64,000 nt of DNA from an uncultured Caldilineales bacterium (GTDB lineage: Bacteria; Chloroflexota; Anaerolineae; JAAEKA01). A program made the translations under genes and the position numbers. Location of the stretch: assembly GCA_937907455.1 (NCBI GenBank), contig CALESQ010000018.1, positions 16,474 through 80,473 of the forward strand, in the 5' to 3' direction. Below, piece after piece: positions 8,963 to 19,000 of this stretch (positions are counted from its first letter, which is position 1; the number at the start of each line of letters is the position of its first letter). Under the pieces are notes generated by a model. That model ran no database searches. It was not told where the DNA came from and worked only from the letters and a program-made list of their open reading frames with translations.

Positions 8963-11545
8963 ATGCTTGAAGTCCTGCGTTTCTGGCTGATCATTCAACT
9001 GTTTGCTGTCATCGCGTTGCCGCTGGCCTGGCGCCTGTTTGCTGCGCTGCCCAGCCGTGGCTATTTGCTGGCCAAGCCGCTGGGTCTGCTGCTGGTGAGC
9101 TATTTTCTGTGGCTGGGGAGCAGCCTGGGTTTGCTGCGCAACAGCACGGGGGGCATTTTGGCCGCGCTGTTGTTGGTGGCGGCACTGGCGCTGTGGCTGG
9201 GCGCGCCCGCTTTGCGTCGCTCTGGCAGCAGCGGCAAGATTGTGCTGCTCACCTGGCTGCGGGCACGCAGGCGTTGGATTGTGGCGGCGGAACTGCTGTT
9301 CTTGGCCGCATTGCTGGCCGCGGCAGCCATGCGCAGCTACAGCCCGCAGATCACCACCGCGGGCGGCGAAAAATGGATGGAGCTGACCTTTCTCAACGGC
9401 ATTTTGCGCAGCCAGCGCTTTCCGCCGCTTGATCCGTGGCTCAGCGGTTTTGGCATCAGCTATTACTACTTCGGCTATGTGATGCTGGCGGTGCTGACCC
9501 GTCTGAGCGGCTTGCCTGCGGGTGTGGCTTTCAACGTCGGGTTGGCCGTCTGGTTTGCGCTCACTGTGGGGGCGGCCTTCGGCATTGCCTACGATATGGC
9601 CGCGGCGCTGCTGCGGGCGCGCCCGGGGCAGGCTGTCACCCATCGCTCCCGCTTGCCGCTGCTGGGTGGGCTGCTGGGCGCGCTTTTCGTGGCAGTGATG
9701 GGCAATCTGGCCGGTTTCCTGGAGTCTATGCAGGGCATTGGCTTGGGGTCGCTGCGCTTCTGGCGCTGGCTGGACATCAAGGACCTGAGCTGCATGGGTG
9801 GTGAAGCCTTCACCGAGCCGCTGGTCAATTGCCCGCAGGCCACCGGTCTGCTGCCGCAGCGTTTTTACTGGTGGTGGCGTGCCAGCCGTGTGCTAACCGA
9901 TCGCGATTTGGCCGGTCGCGCCATCGAGGTAATTGACGAATTTCCCTTCTTTAGCTTTTTGCTGGGGGATATGCACCCCCATGTGCTGGCGTTGCCTTTT
10001 GTGCTGCTGGCGGTTGGTTTGGCGCTGGCGGTGCTGTTGCGTGTGATGCAGGCGCGCCCCGCCCGCCCGGGTGCATGGGTTGAGGTGTTGCCGCTCGGCT
10101 GGGCGGGATTAGCATTGTATGCGTTGTGCTTCGGCGCTCTGGCTTTCCTCAACACCTGGGACTTGCCGATCTACCTCTTTTTGCTGATGCTGGCGTTGGC
10201 TGCGACGCTGGCCTGGCCGCGCGGCGGCCTGAGCTGGGCCACGGCTGCGCAGGCATTTTTGCTCACCGGTCTGATCGCTGTGGTCGGGGTGCTGTGCTAT
10301 CTACCCTTCTATGCGGGCTTTCAGTCGCAGGCGGGTGGTGTGTTGCCTAACTTCCTTTGGCCCACGCGGCTGCCGCAACTGGCGGTGATGTTTGGCCCGC
10401 TGTTGCTGGCGGCCGTGTTGCTGCCGTTGGCTGTGGGGTTGAACCTGCGCGCTGCGGTTGGGCCGCGCCCGCCATTGGGCCGTGCCTGGCTGCGCTATAG
10501 CCTGGTTGCGCTGTTGCTGCCGTTGCTTTTTCTCGCTGTGGTGATGGGTGTGGGGGTACTCACCTCCGGCGGCCAGGCGCTGGTCAGTCGCCTTAACGAA
10601 CTGCCGATCATGCAGGGAACGGGTACTGCCAGCGTGGGGCAACTGGCGTTGGCAGTGCTGCGTCTGCGTCTGGCTACGCCGTGGAGCTACCTGCTGTTGG
10701 CCCTGCTGCTCGGTGCAACGCTGGCGTTGATGGCTCATTTCCTGCGTGCCCGCATTCCTGCACCTGCGCACCTGGTCAGCGAACCATCGGCTGCGCCCGT
10801 TACCCTCTTTGCCCTGCTGGCCCTGCTTACCGCGCTGCTGTTGGTGTTTAGCGTGGAGTTTGTTTACCTGCGTGACACCTTTGGCACGCGCATGAACACG
10901 GTGTTCAAGTTTTACTTCCAGGCGTGGGTATTGTTGGGTTTGGTGGCCGCCTTTACTGTGGTTTATCTGATCGAGGCGGCTCCGCGCTGGCTGCGCCGCT
11001 TTGGTCTGCCGCTGCTGGGGCTGCTCACCGTGGCCGGGCTGTTCTACCCTGTGCTGGCGATCTACACCCGTTCCGAGCAGTTCCGCCCGCAACCGACGTT
11101 GGACGGCACGGCCTATCTGGCGCAGCAAAGCCCCGGGGACAGCGCCGCGGCCGCCTGGTTGCGCGCCAATGTCTCTGGCCCCGCCGTAGTGCTGGAGGCC
11201 AATGGCGGCTCGTACACCTATGCCGGACGCATTTCGGCTCAGACCGGGTTGGCTACGCTGCTTGGTTGGGACGGGCATGAGCTGCAATGGCGCGGCAACA
11301 CGGTGGAGCAGGACAAACGCCGTCCGGTGGTGGCGCGCATCTACGAGGCGGCCACCGGTGCCGAATTGCAGGGGCTGCTCAACCAGTGGCAGATTGATTA
11401 TGTGGTGGTGGGTGAGCTGGAGCGGCAGACCTTCCACCTTACGCCGCAGTCTGAGGCGCGCCTGGCTCAGGTGATGCAGGCAGTGTACGCGCAGGATGGT
11501 GTGGTGATCTATCGCAATCGGCAGGCCGGTGGGCGTGGGTGGTAG
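8963..11545 (+). CDS. DUF2298 (Chlor_Arch_YYY) membrane protein
   Basis: An 860-residue protein that is essentially one DUF2298 domain: about 20 hydrophobic segments, GGEKWMELTFLNGILRS near 135, FGISYYYFGYVML with the tyrosine triplet at Y167-169, LLGDMHPHVLALPF, FLNTWDLPIY and a late NTVFKFYFQAWVLLG segment. The C-terminal 180 residues are a hydrophilic, probably extracytoplasmic domain. It aligns by eye to the second half of the preceding 1543-residue protein, including the NTLFKFYIQAWVMLG equivalent, so the pair arose by duplication. Start ATG at 8963, 6 bases after the upstream stop: translational coupling is likely. Function is inferred only from its company (GT-C-like proteins) as part of a surface polysaccharide or protein glycosylation system. 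Confidence 0.9.
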   Translation: MLEVLRFWLIIQLFAVIALPLAWRLFAALPSRGYLLAKPLGLLLVSYFLWLGSSLGLLRNSTGGILAALLLVAALALWLGAPALRRSGSSGKIVLLTWLRARRRWIVAAELLFLAALLAAAAMRSYSPQITTAGGEKWMELTFLNGILRSQRFPPLDPWLSGFGISYYYFGYVMLAVLTRLSGLPAGVAFNVGLAVWFALTVGAAFGIAYDMAAALLRARPGQAVTHRSRLPLLGGLLGALFVAVMGNLAGFLESMQGIGLGSLRFWRWLDIKDLSCMGGEAFTEPLVNCPQATGLLPQRFYWWWRASRVLTDRDLAGRAIEVIDEFPFFSFLLGDMHPHVLALPFVLLAVGLALAVLLRVMQARPARPGAWVEVLPLGWAGLALYALCFGALAFLNTWDLPIYLFLLMLALAATLAWPRGGLSWATAAQAFLLTGLIAVVGVLCYLPFYAGFQSQAGGVLPNFLWPTRLPQLAVMFGPLLLAAVLLPLAVGLNLRAAVGPRPPLGRAWLRYSLVALLLPLLFLAVVMGVGVLTSGGQALVSRLNELPIMQGTGTASVGQLALAVLRLRLATPWSYLLLALLLGATLALMAHFLRARIPAPAHLVSEPSAAPVTLFALLALLTALLLVFSVEFVYLRDTFGTRMNTVFKFYFQAWVLLGLVAAFTVVYLIEAAPRWLRRFGLPLLGLLTVAGLFYPVLAIYTRSEQFRPQPTLDGTAYLAQQSPGDSAAAAWLRANVSGPAVVLEANGGSYTYAGRISAQTGLATLLGWDGHELQWRGNTVEQDKRRPVVARIYEAATGAELQGLLNQWQIDYVVVGELERQTFHLTPQSEARLAQVMQAVYAQDGVVIYRNRQAGGRGW

Positions 11546-11581
11546 CAGTTTAACCGGCTTTGCTGTCAGTGTGGCTACACG

Positions 11582-11603
11582 GCTGCCGGGGCTTTTCGGC
11601 AGC
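11582..11603 (+). terminator. Hairpin after the DUF2298 pair
   Basis: Perfect 7-bp stem (GCTGCCG at 11582-11588 with CGGCAGC at 11597-11603) around the 8-base loop GGGCTTTT, 36 bases after the DUF2298 stop codon. There is no T-run after it, so it may be a pause or RNA-end-protecting structure rather than a full intrinsic terminator. Confidence 0.4.
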
Positions 11604-11614
11604 GGGCTATGTGG

Positions 11615-11650
11615 TCACGCCAACTGCTAGCGGGGCAGCAGTTGGCGTGA
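11615..11650 (+). terminator. 14-bp perfect inverted repeat
   Basis: TCACGCCAACTGCT (11615-11628) pairs perfectly with 11637-11650 around an 8-base loop. No T-tract follows on either strand. It lies 24 bases before the ATG chosen for the M50 protease gene and 12 bases after another hairpin. It could be a Rho-independent-like barrier, an mRNA 3' stabiliser for the DUF2298 transcript, or an operator for the following gene. Confidence 0.45.
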
Positions 11651-11674
11651 TAGCCTGTACCGGCGTTGTTCCGC

Positions 11675-14050
11675 ATGAAACAAGCGCATCGAACTCATTC
11701 CATGCAACCATTTAACGTTTCTGACTTTTCCTGGCACCGACGTTTTCAACGCTTCCACACTTTCTTTGTGACGGCGTCAATAGCAGATATTTTGCTTTTT
11801 GGGCTGATGGCAGGGTTGACACCCGGCTATCTTTCTTTCTTCGCGCTGTCCAGTGTGAGCATAGTGGCTGTGTTGCTGGCTTACAGGGTGTTGGGAAGCT
11901 GGGGGATCAAGCAAGCCATGCGTACCGGCTATGGCAATGCTTTGCCCGATAGTCTGGGGGCATGGCTGTTGCTAAGTCTGATATTAGGCTTTTTACTTGC
12001 GTTTAATTTTGCGCTGGGTATCAACTTCTACACCTTGTTTATGGGAGCTGCCATTTTGCTGACGCTGCTGCGTGCGGTAGCTGACGCTGTACGTGCGCAG
12101 CCCGGCGTGGCGATGGGCGCGTGGACGGGGCTTTGCAGCAGTACTTTTTTCGCTTTAGCTCTCACTGCCTTTTGGTTGCTGTCTGGGCTTTACATCCATG
12201 TGTTTTACGACCTGAATTATGTTCATCGCCCTGATTATCAGCTTGCTGTATTGGGCATTATCCCGGCTGTTGGCTTGTTTATGGGGGTGCTGGTTGGTTT
12301 GTGGGGCAATAGGATGAGCCGCTCAGCTCCACAGAGCAAGCAGTCTGTGCCGCGCACGGCTGCCGATTGGTTTGCGCTGGCTGACAGGCTGGAAGATCAG
12401 GATAAGTGGCGAGAGGCCGCGCAGGCGTATCAGTGCGGGTTGAACCTCGATCCTGATCCGGTGGAACGATGGTGCGATTTTGCCGATGCGTTGGCTGAAA
12501 TCCATGCAGTAGCGGCTGCTGAGAAAGCCTATCAGCACACGTTGTCTTCGGCTCCTCAACACGAACGGGCGCGTTACAATCTGGCTGATTTACAGGTAGA
12601 AAGCGCCCGACCGCTTGAAGCCCTGTGTCAGTTTTACCGGCTGGCAGAAACCAGTGCTGATGAGGAAGTGCGCAGCAGTGCCCGCACTCAAATTGAGTAT
12701 ATCGAAACTGATTTGGTGAGGCGCTGTGTCCGTTGTGGCGCGTCATCGCCGCTGCACGATTTTTATAAAAATTCACGAACATGTGCCCGTTTGTGCCCAT
12801 CATGCCTGGACAAGGAGAATGAGGGTTACAGCCAACAGTTTCGCCGGTATATGGCGCTATTTCTCGTGGCTTTTGCTCTGGTGACGGGGCTGTTGTTTTG
12901 GCAGAAGCTGCCAGCGTATGTGATCCTTCTCAACCTTCTCACTGTTTTTCCCGTGTTGCTCGCATTGCTGATCCTGCACGAGTTGGGCCATGCGGCAATG
13001 ACCTGGCTTCTTGGCGGTCAGGTTCACGTCATCGGTGTTGGCAAGGGGCGCATTATCTGGCAGGTGCGCCTGGGATCTATACGGCTGGCGCTGCATAGCA
13101 ACCCAACAGTTGGCTACTGTTCAAGCACATTCTCAAGTCAGCGGGCACTGCGTTGGCGGTCATTGGGCTTGAGCGCTGGCGGTATTTTAGTCAACGCTGG
13201 GCTGATGGCTTTGCTGTTGCCTGCATTCGATCTGGATCGCTTATGGAATGCCTGGGCCTGGCAGGAAATCGTTGTTTTGCTGAACTTTTGGTTCATTGTC
13301 ATCAGCCTGCTGCCCATGCAAGTCTATTGGGGTAATCAGTTCAGCTCTGTTAAAAGCGATGGTCTGTTGATCCGTGAGATTTTATCACCCGCCTGGCAAC
13401 CTGATCAGACGTTTTTCGCATTCCTAAATGCCCGCGCTTTTTATTTGGTCAGAGATGGACACGCTGCGAAGGCAATCAGCCTGCTGCAGCAGGCTTCAGG
13501 CAAGGCATCAGCCCATCCTCTACTTTGTAACACGTTGAGTTATGCCCTGCTCGAAAACGGGCAGGTAGCTGAGGCCACGACGTTGCTGGAAAGCGTTGTG
13601 CCGCCGGCAGAGCGTATTGACTTGACTGATTGCCGTAGCGGGTGGCAGGATTTTATCCCTCTAGTTACCGACCGTCACAAGATTGATGCCTTCAACCTCA
13701 GTAATCTGGCCTATGCTCTTTTGCTGCTGGACAGCGGCGATTCGCAACTGGCTCGTGCCCAACGTTGTCTCGATGAAGCGCTTTCGCTTTTACGCTGGCA
13801 ACCTGCATTCCAGTCTAATCAGGCAACTATCTGGCTGCTGCAAGGGTTGCAAGACAAGGCGATCCCCCTGTATCAGGCCTTGCTGCAACGCGGCGACATG
13901 GACCTGCGCAGTCAGGCCATTACCAGCATTTGGCTGGCGCGGGCGTATGCCCAGCAGGGCGATGCGGAACGCAGTACACGCCTGCGGAGCGCGGCGGCTC
14001 AGGAATTAGGCTCGGACTATTTTCTGTTTACAATGCTTGACTTGAAATAG
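11675..14050 (+). CDS. Membrane protein with TPRs, CxxC pairs and an M50-type HELGH protease site
   Basis: A 791-residue multi-domain membrane protein. Residues 1-210 hold about six hydrophobic segments. Then comes a soluble TPR-type region (WREAAQAYQCGLNLDPDPVE and following helices, about 230-345). A zinc-ribbon-like motif follows: CVRCGAS, then RLCPSCLD, two CxxC pairs about 30 residues apart. Next is a membrane segment and LHELGHAAM, the HExxH zinc site of M50 site-2-protease-like enzymes (435-439); a PMQ/NAGL-type partner segment follows around 500-550. The C-terminal 230 residues are again helical repeats. Regulated intramembrane proteolysis is a plausible role; substrates are unknown. 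I use the ATG at 11675; TTG 11666 and ATG 11702 are alternatives, none with a clear Shine-Dalgarno. Confidence 0.75.
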   Translation: MKQAHRTHSMQPFNVSDFSWHRRFQRFHTFFVTASIADILLFGLMAGLTPGYLSFFALSSVSIVAVLLAYRVLGSWGIKQAMRTGYGNALPDSLGAWLLLSLILGFLLAFNFALGINFYTLFMGAAILLTLLRAVADAVRAQPGVAMGAWTGLCSSTFFALALTAFWLLSGLYIHVFYDLNYVHRPDYQLAVLGIIPAVGLFMGVLVGLWGNRMSRSAPQSKQSVPRTAADWFALADRLEDQDKWREAAQAYQCGLNLDPDPVERWCDFADALAEIHAVAAAEKAYQHTLSSAPQHERARYNLADLQVESARPLEALCQFYRLAETSADEEVRSSARTQIEYIETDLVRRCVRCGASSPLHDFYKNSRTCARLCPSCLDKENEGYSQQFRRYMALFLVAFALVTGLLFWQKLPAYVILLNLLTVFPVLLALLILHELGHAAMTWLLGGQVHVIGVGKGRIIWQVRLGSIRLALHSNPTVGYCSSTFSSQRALRWRSLGLSAGGILVNAGLMALLLPAFDLDRLWNAWAWQEIVVLLNFWFIVISLLPMQVYWGNQFSSVKSDGLLIREILSPAWQPDQTFFAFLNARAFYLVRDGHAAKAISLLQQASGKASAHPLLCNTLSYALLENGQVAEATTLLESVVPPAERIDLTDCRSGWQDFIPLVTDRHKIDAFNLSNLAYALLLLDSGDSQLARAQRCLDEALSLLRWQPAFQSNQATIWLLQGLQDKAIPLYQALLQRGDMDLRSQAITSIWLARAYAQQGDAERSTRLRSAAAQELGSDYFLFTMLDLK

Positions 14051-14058
14051 CCTTTCGC

Positions 14059-14090
14059 GCCAATTTTCTCCCCAAGTTGGCCTGTCTTTT
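14059..14090 (+). terminator. Probable intrinsic terminator after the M50 gene
   Basis: A 7-bp stem with one G-T wobble (GCCAATT 14059-14065 with AGTTGGC 14075-14081), a 9-base loop, then CTGTCTTTTA. It starts 8 bases after the stop codon of the M50 gene. Moderate strength because the stem is short. Confidence 0.45.
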
Positions 14091-14125
14091 AGTGATGACC
14101 AGATCTACAGCGACCGAACCTGTGT

Positions 14126-14155
14126 TTGGCTAGCCCCCTGCTCTCATGTTACAAT
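14126..14155 (+). promoter_or_regulatory. Possible promoter with -10 TACAAT, 7 bases before a GTG start
   Basis: TTGGCT at 14126-14131, an 18-base spacer and TACAAT at 14150-14155. Transcription would begin near 14162, directly at the GTG 14163, so the mRNA would be leaderless or translation would start at the ATG at 14202. The -35 match is poor. Confidence 0.4.
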
Positions 14156-14162
14156 AGCGACC

Positions 14163-15917
14163 GTGTTTAGCTCTCACTCCTCTTTTCACCCTGTTACCTC
14201 CATGCCCACATGGCGACGCCTGCTGGCCGGGCTGACCGTGGAACACGCAGCCTATGCTGTGCTGATCGGTGCGGCCTTTGTCCTGCGCCTGGTGGCGCTG
14301 GGGCGCACTCCCTTTGCCCCGGCTGAGGCCGCGCAGAGTGTCGCTGCGCTTGATTGGCTGGCCGACCGCTATACTCTGCTGCCCTCCGGCACATCGCCGC
14401 TGCTGGCTGTGGCGCAATGGCTGATTTTTTTGCTGGCCGGTGCCAACGAAACCCTGGCGCGGCTGCTCCCTGCGCTGGCGGGCAGCGTCACCGTGGCGCT
14501 GGTCTATACCCTGCGTGCTGAGTTGGGCCGCGTGGCGGCGCTGGGCAGTGCTGCGCTGCTGGCGCTGTCGTCGGTGTTGGTTTTCATCAGCCGCCAGGCC
14601 ACGGGCGACAGTCTGGCGCTGCTGGCTGGGATGAGCCTGCTGGCAGCTTCGGCCGCGCAGCGTCGCGGCCAGCCGCGCTCGCCGTTTGCCATCGCCGCGG
14701 CTGCGGCGTTGTTGCTGCTTTCCTCTCCGCTGGCCTACAGCGTGCTGCTTTGCTTGCTGCCGCTGCTGGTGTTGTTGTTGTGGCCCGATGATGTGATCCG
14801 CTCAAACGTGCCTACAGCGCGCCGCACCGCGGTGATACTTTTTCTTGGCATTCTGTTGACGGGGGGCACAGGCCTGTTTTTCTTGCCCGGTGGCTTGGCG
14901 GCTGTGGCTGAGTTGCCTGCGGCCTGGCTGCATGGCTTTGTCCATCCCACTGCCGAAGCGTTGCCTGCCGCCTTGCTCAAATTGCTCTGGTTCGAGCCGT
15001 TGCTGTTGATTGCGGGCCTCATCGGCCTGGTGAGCGCCGTGCACCGTCGCATGTCGCTGGCACAGGGGCTTGCCTTGAGCCTGGCGTTGGCGGTGCTGCT
15101 GTTTGTCGTGCGCGCAGGGCGCACCCCTGGCGACCTGGCCGTGTTGAGCTGGCTGCTGGCATTGCTGGGAGGGCAAGCGCTTGCCGCGTTGCTGCACCAA
15201 TTACGCCGTTTGCCGCTGCGTGGTGAGGGATTGGCGTTGTGGCTGGCCTCGCTGTTGATCCTCGCCTCCAGCGCGGCCTGGCTGTCGCAATCCACCGAAG
15301 CCTGGAAAACCGCGCCGCCTATGCCCTTTTTAGCCAGCACCGCGGCTACTGTGGTGGTGCTGGTCAGCCTGATCGCCATCTACGCGGTGATGCTTGGCCG
15401 TGAGGCGATTGTACCGGTGATCTGGGCTGTTGTTTTCAGCACTTTGTTGCTGCTGGGGCTGCGTGGCACCGTACTCACCAGCCTGAACCACGACCCCCTG
15501 CGTTGGGGATCACACGCCAACCTGACCGGAGCCAGCGACGGGCCAGAATTGCGCCGCGCCCTTCAGCGTGTGGCCGAGCAGCGTGGCAGCGATCTGCGCG
15601 ATCTGCCTGTGGCCTTTATAGCCGCGCCTGGCAGCGAAGTGTCACCCCTGCTGCGCTGGTACGGACGCGGCACGCGCCCCCAGGACCTCGCCGTTGAAAA
15701 TCCTGAAACGGTGTTGTTGGCTATGGCTGATCCTGCGCCCGTGCTGCCACCGCAGGCCCAAAACTATGGTGGCATGAGCTTCCGTCTGGCGCAACAGTGG
15801 TCACCGGCGGCCCTGCGTGGCGTAGCCTGGCTGCGTTGGCTCTGTTACGACGAATACGGCGTAGCGCAGCAGCAACAACGCGCCGTGCTTTTTGTCGGAG
15901 AAAACAAAAGCCAGTAA
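14163..15917 (+). CDS. Polytopic membrane protein, GT-C glycosyltransferase-like
   Basis: A 584-residue protein with about 12 hydrophobic helices and a short hydrophilic C-terminal domain of about 150 residues. The first helix ends in LRLVALGRTPFAPAEAAQS: the layout 'helix, LG, P, acidic, A' is that of PMT-type GT-C proteins, but the usual acidic pair is reduced to one Glu (PAEA), so catalysis is doubtful. It lies between the DUF2298 pair and the Agl23-like gene, which suggests the same lipid-linked sugar pathway. Start uncertain: GTG 14163 would fit a leaderless message from the promoter just upstream, while ATG 14202 gives a shorter, cleaner N-terminus. Gene-level confidence is high; functional confidence is low. 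Confidence 0.72.
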   Translation: MFSSHSSFHPVTSMPTWRRLLAGLTVEHAAYAVLIGAAFVLRLVALGRTPFAPAEAAQSVAALDWLADRYTLLPSGTSPLLAVAQWLIFLLAGANETLARLLPALAGSVTVALVYTLRAELGRVAALGSAALLALSSVLVFISRQATGDSLALLAGMSLLAASAAQRRGQPRSPFAIAAAAALLLLSSPLAYSVLLCLLPLLVLLLWPDDVIRSNVPTARRTAVILFLGILLTGGTGLFFLPGGLAAVAELPAAWLHGFVHPTAEALPAALLKLLWFEPLLLIAGLIGLVSAVHRRMSLAQGLALSLALAVLLFVVRAGRTPGDLAVLSWLLALLGGQALAALLHQLRRLPLRGEGLALWLASLLILASSAAWLSQSTEAWKTAPPMPFLASTAATVVVLVSLIAIYAVMLGREAIVPVIWAVVFSTLLLLGLRGTVLTSLNHDPLRWGSHANLTGASDGPELRRALQRVAEQRGSDLRDLPVAFIAAPGSEVSPLLRWYGRGTRPQDLAVENPETVLLAMADPAPVLPPQAQNYGGMSFRLAQQWSPAALRGVAWLRWLCYDEYGVAQQQQRAVLFVGENKSQ

Positions 15918-15923
15918 CCGATT

Positions 15924-16075
15924 TACCCGCCTCCGGCACTTGTCTACCCGCCTTCGGCGTACCCGCCTCCGGCCTACCCGCCTCCGGCCTACCCGCCTCC
16001 GGCACTTGTTTACCCGCCTTCGGCGTACTTGTCTACTTGTCTACTTGTCTACTTCTCTACTTCTCTACTTCCTTC
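15924..16075 (+). repeat. Tandem TACCCGCCTCCGGCG array plus TACTTGTC microsatellite
   Basis: Six copies of TACCCGCC(T/C)(T/C)CGGC, separated by nothing or by an ACTTGTC spacer, followed by three TACTTGTC and two TACTTCTC units. The array fills the 175-base gap before the Agl23-like gene and ends 17 bases before its ATG. Translation reads through the array in the gene's own frame, giving an artificial Arg/Thr/Leu-rich N-terminal extension that is not believable as protein. Same family and same gene-relative orientation as the repeats at 1398 and 48147. Confidence 0.85.
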
Positions 16076-16092
16076 CCAATCCCATTCTACTC

Positions 16093-19000
16093 ATGATTGA
16101 TCAATTTTCTGCCCAGGAACCTCCCCAACTCCATCAACGCCGGCTTGACCGTTCTTTGGCGAGCCTGGGCGTTTGGAACCGCGAAAAGCTCGTTTGGGCG
16201 CTATTGCTGCTTGCTGCTTTGGCGATCCGCTTGATCGCCCTGGACAACCGCACGGCCAGCCACGACGAGGCGCAGCACGCCTGGTTCGCCTATAACTTGT
16301 TCACCGGCAAGGGCTACGAACACAACCCGGTATACCACGGGCCATTCATCTATCATGCTATGGCGCTGTCGTACTTGCTGTTCGGTGTGAACGATGTGGC
16401 CTCGCGCCTTCCCACCGCGTTGTTCGGCTTCGGTATCGTTTGGCTGATGTGGCTGACGCGCGGCTGGCTGGGCAAGCGCGGGGCGTTTTTCGCCGGTGTG
16501 TTGGTGGCGTTTTCACCGGCCTTGCTGCATTACTCACGCCATACGCGGCATGACATTTATGAGATATTTTGGGCGGTACTGCTGATCATTGCGGTGTTCC
16601 GCTATATCGAGTTGGGGAACAGGCGCGGGGAGCGCTGGGTTTACATCGCTGCGGCTGCGTTGTCACTGGCGTTGGCCAGCAAAGAAGATGCCTTTATTCA
16701 CGGCGCGGCGCTGGGCGGCTTTTTGGCGATAGTAGTGCTGCTGCGCTGGGTCATGGCCTGGAACCAGCGTCGCTCTGCTGCAATCTCAGACGACACCCTG
16801 CCGCCGGATGAGACTGGATGGGCCGAGTGGCCGGGGCACATCACCCGCGCTGACGGCCTGGTGCTGGCAGGTGGCATGGGCGTGGCAGTGGTGGGTATGC
16901 TGGTCTATCGCCTGCTGTGGGGCAGCGCTGCCACACCCCCATGGTTCGTGGCGCTGCCGGTGATCGTGTTGCCGCCGCTGGCTGCCGCCACCTGGGCGTG
17001 GCTGGCAGGCAGAAGACGCCCGGCAGAAGCACCCGGCTCTACTTTCAGCCCGGTGATGGATATGGTGATCTTGCTGGCTACGCTGATTCTACCGTGGACA
17101 TCGCCTTTGCTGATCAAGGCGCTGGGCTATGACCCGCTTAACTACACCACGGGCCTTTTTGCCACTGCGTCGGTGCTGGCTGCCACCATCGGTATTGCCG
17201 CGGTGATTGGCTTGTTGTGGGATGCGCGACGCTGGCTGGTGTCGGCCGGACTGTTTACCGCGATCTTTGTCATTTTCTTTACTGGTTTGTTCACCAACGG
17301 TTACGGGCTGGCTACTGGTGTTGTTGGCTCGCTGGGATATTGGCTTTCTCAGCAGGAGGTGGCGCGCGGCAGCCAGCCGTGGTACTACTACCTGTTGGTG
17401 GTGCCGCTGTATGAGTTTTTGCCGCTGCTGCTGGCCTTGCCGCTGCTGCTGGCTACCTTGCTGCGGCGCAACCGCGTATCGCTGCTGCTGCTGGTGATTG
17501 TGCTCGCGCTGCTGGCCGGCTGGATCGGCCTGGCTGTCACCGGCGATGCGGCCACCCGCGCCACGGCGCTCTTTCGCCTGGTGGCAACCGGAGCTGCTGC
17601 TGCCCTGCTGGTGGCCCTGGTGTGGGGCGGTTTTGGCCGTAACCACGATGCCGGTCACCTGTTTTTGGGCTTTCTGCCCTTCTTTGTGCTGTTTAGCTGG
17701 TTTGCCTATGCCGTAGCCGGTGAGAAAATGCCCTGGCTGGTGACCTCGATCACCCTGCCGATGTGCATCGCTGGTGGCTGGACAATGGGCAAGCTGCTGG
17801 AGTCAGTGGCCTGGCGGCGTTGGGGCTGGCGCAGTCTGGTTGTAGCCCTGCTGGTGTCGCTGCTGCTGGCCGCGGTGCTGGGTCTGTACCACAGCGACCC
17901 CTTCCGGGGGCGCGATCTGATGCAGCTCAGCGAGACCGGCCAATGGCTGGCTGCCCTGCTGATGGCGCTGGTAGCGGGAGCCTTGCTGCTGCGGCTAAGC
18001 CTTCGTTATGGCTTGCAGCAAGGCGCGCGCTTGATTACCCTGGCACTGCTGGCACTGCTGGGTGTGTGGTGGCTGCGCACCACCGTGCAGGCAAACTTTG
18101 TCAACCAGGACTATGTCAGTGAGTACCTGTTCTATGCGCATGGTTCGCCCGACCCCAAGGCCGATATGCGCCAGATTGAGGAAATCAGCCGCCGCACGGT
18201 GGGTGATCGCCAGCTCAAAATCGCCTACGATGACGACTCGTCGTGGCCGTTCAACTGGTATTTCAGCCCGTGGCCCAATGCCGTTTACTTCGGCGCTACT
18301 CCCAGCCGCGAGACGCTGGCAGATGCCGCAGTGGTGTTGGTGGGCAGCAAAAACCTGGAACGCGCCCGCCCCTTCCTGCAACGCGATTACTATGAATTTG
18401 ATCGCCGTCTGATCTGGTGGCCCAACGAGGACTACAAAACCACCAGCCTGCAGAAAATCACGGAAGGCTTGCTGGATGTGGAGAAGCGCGGCAAGTTCTG
18501 GGATGTGGTGTTGTGGCGGCGTTACGATCAACCCATGAACCGGTGGCCGCTGGTGCATCGCTACAGCCTGTTTGTGCGCAAAGACATAGCCGCGCAATTG
18601 TGGGATTTTGGCGTACAGCCTGCTGTGGCTGCGCCGCAAGTTGATCTCTATGCGCAGGGGCTGCGCGAAAACTACTTCAGCGAGCAGATCATCGGCAGCG
18701 GGCCAGGCGTCGAGCCGGGGCAATTTAACTTCCCCCGCAACATGGCTGTAGCCGCTAATGGCGAAGTCTATGTGGCCGACAGCGCCAATCATCGCATCGA
18801 GGTGTTTTCACCCGTGGGTGAGCTGCTGCGCGCCTGGGGCAGCACTTGCGAGTTGTACGTCGAGGCCACCCCCGGCTGTGTGGATCCAGACGGCGCCGGC
18901 CCGTTGCAGTTGGGCGATGGTCAGATGCGTGAGCCGTGGGGTATTGCTTTGGGGCCAGACGGCAATGTTTATGTCGCCGACACCTGGAATCACCGGGTGC

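Noticed and set aside
15892..16092. A 67-residue N-terminal extension of the Agl23-like protein (rich in Arg, Leu, Pro and Thr)
   Set aside because: It is the translation of a tandem DNA repeat and has no plausible protein features; the ATG at 16093 gives a normal start.
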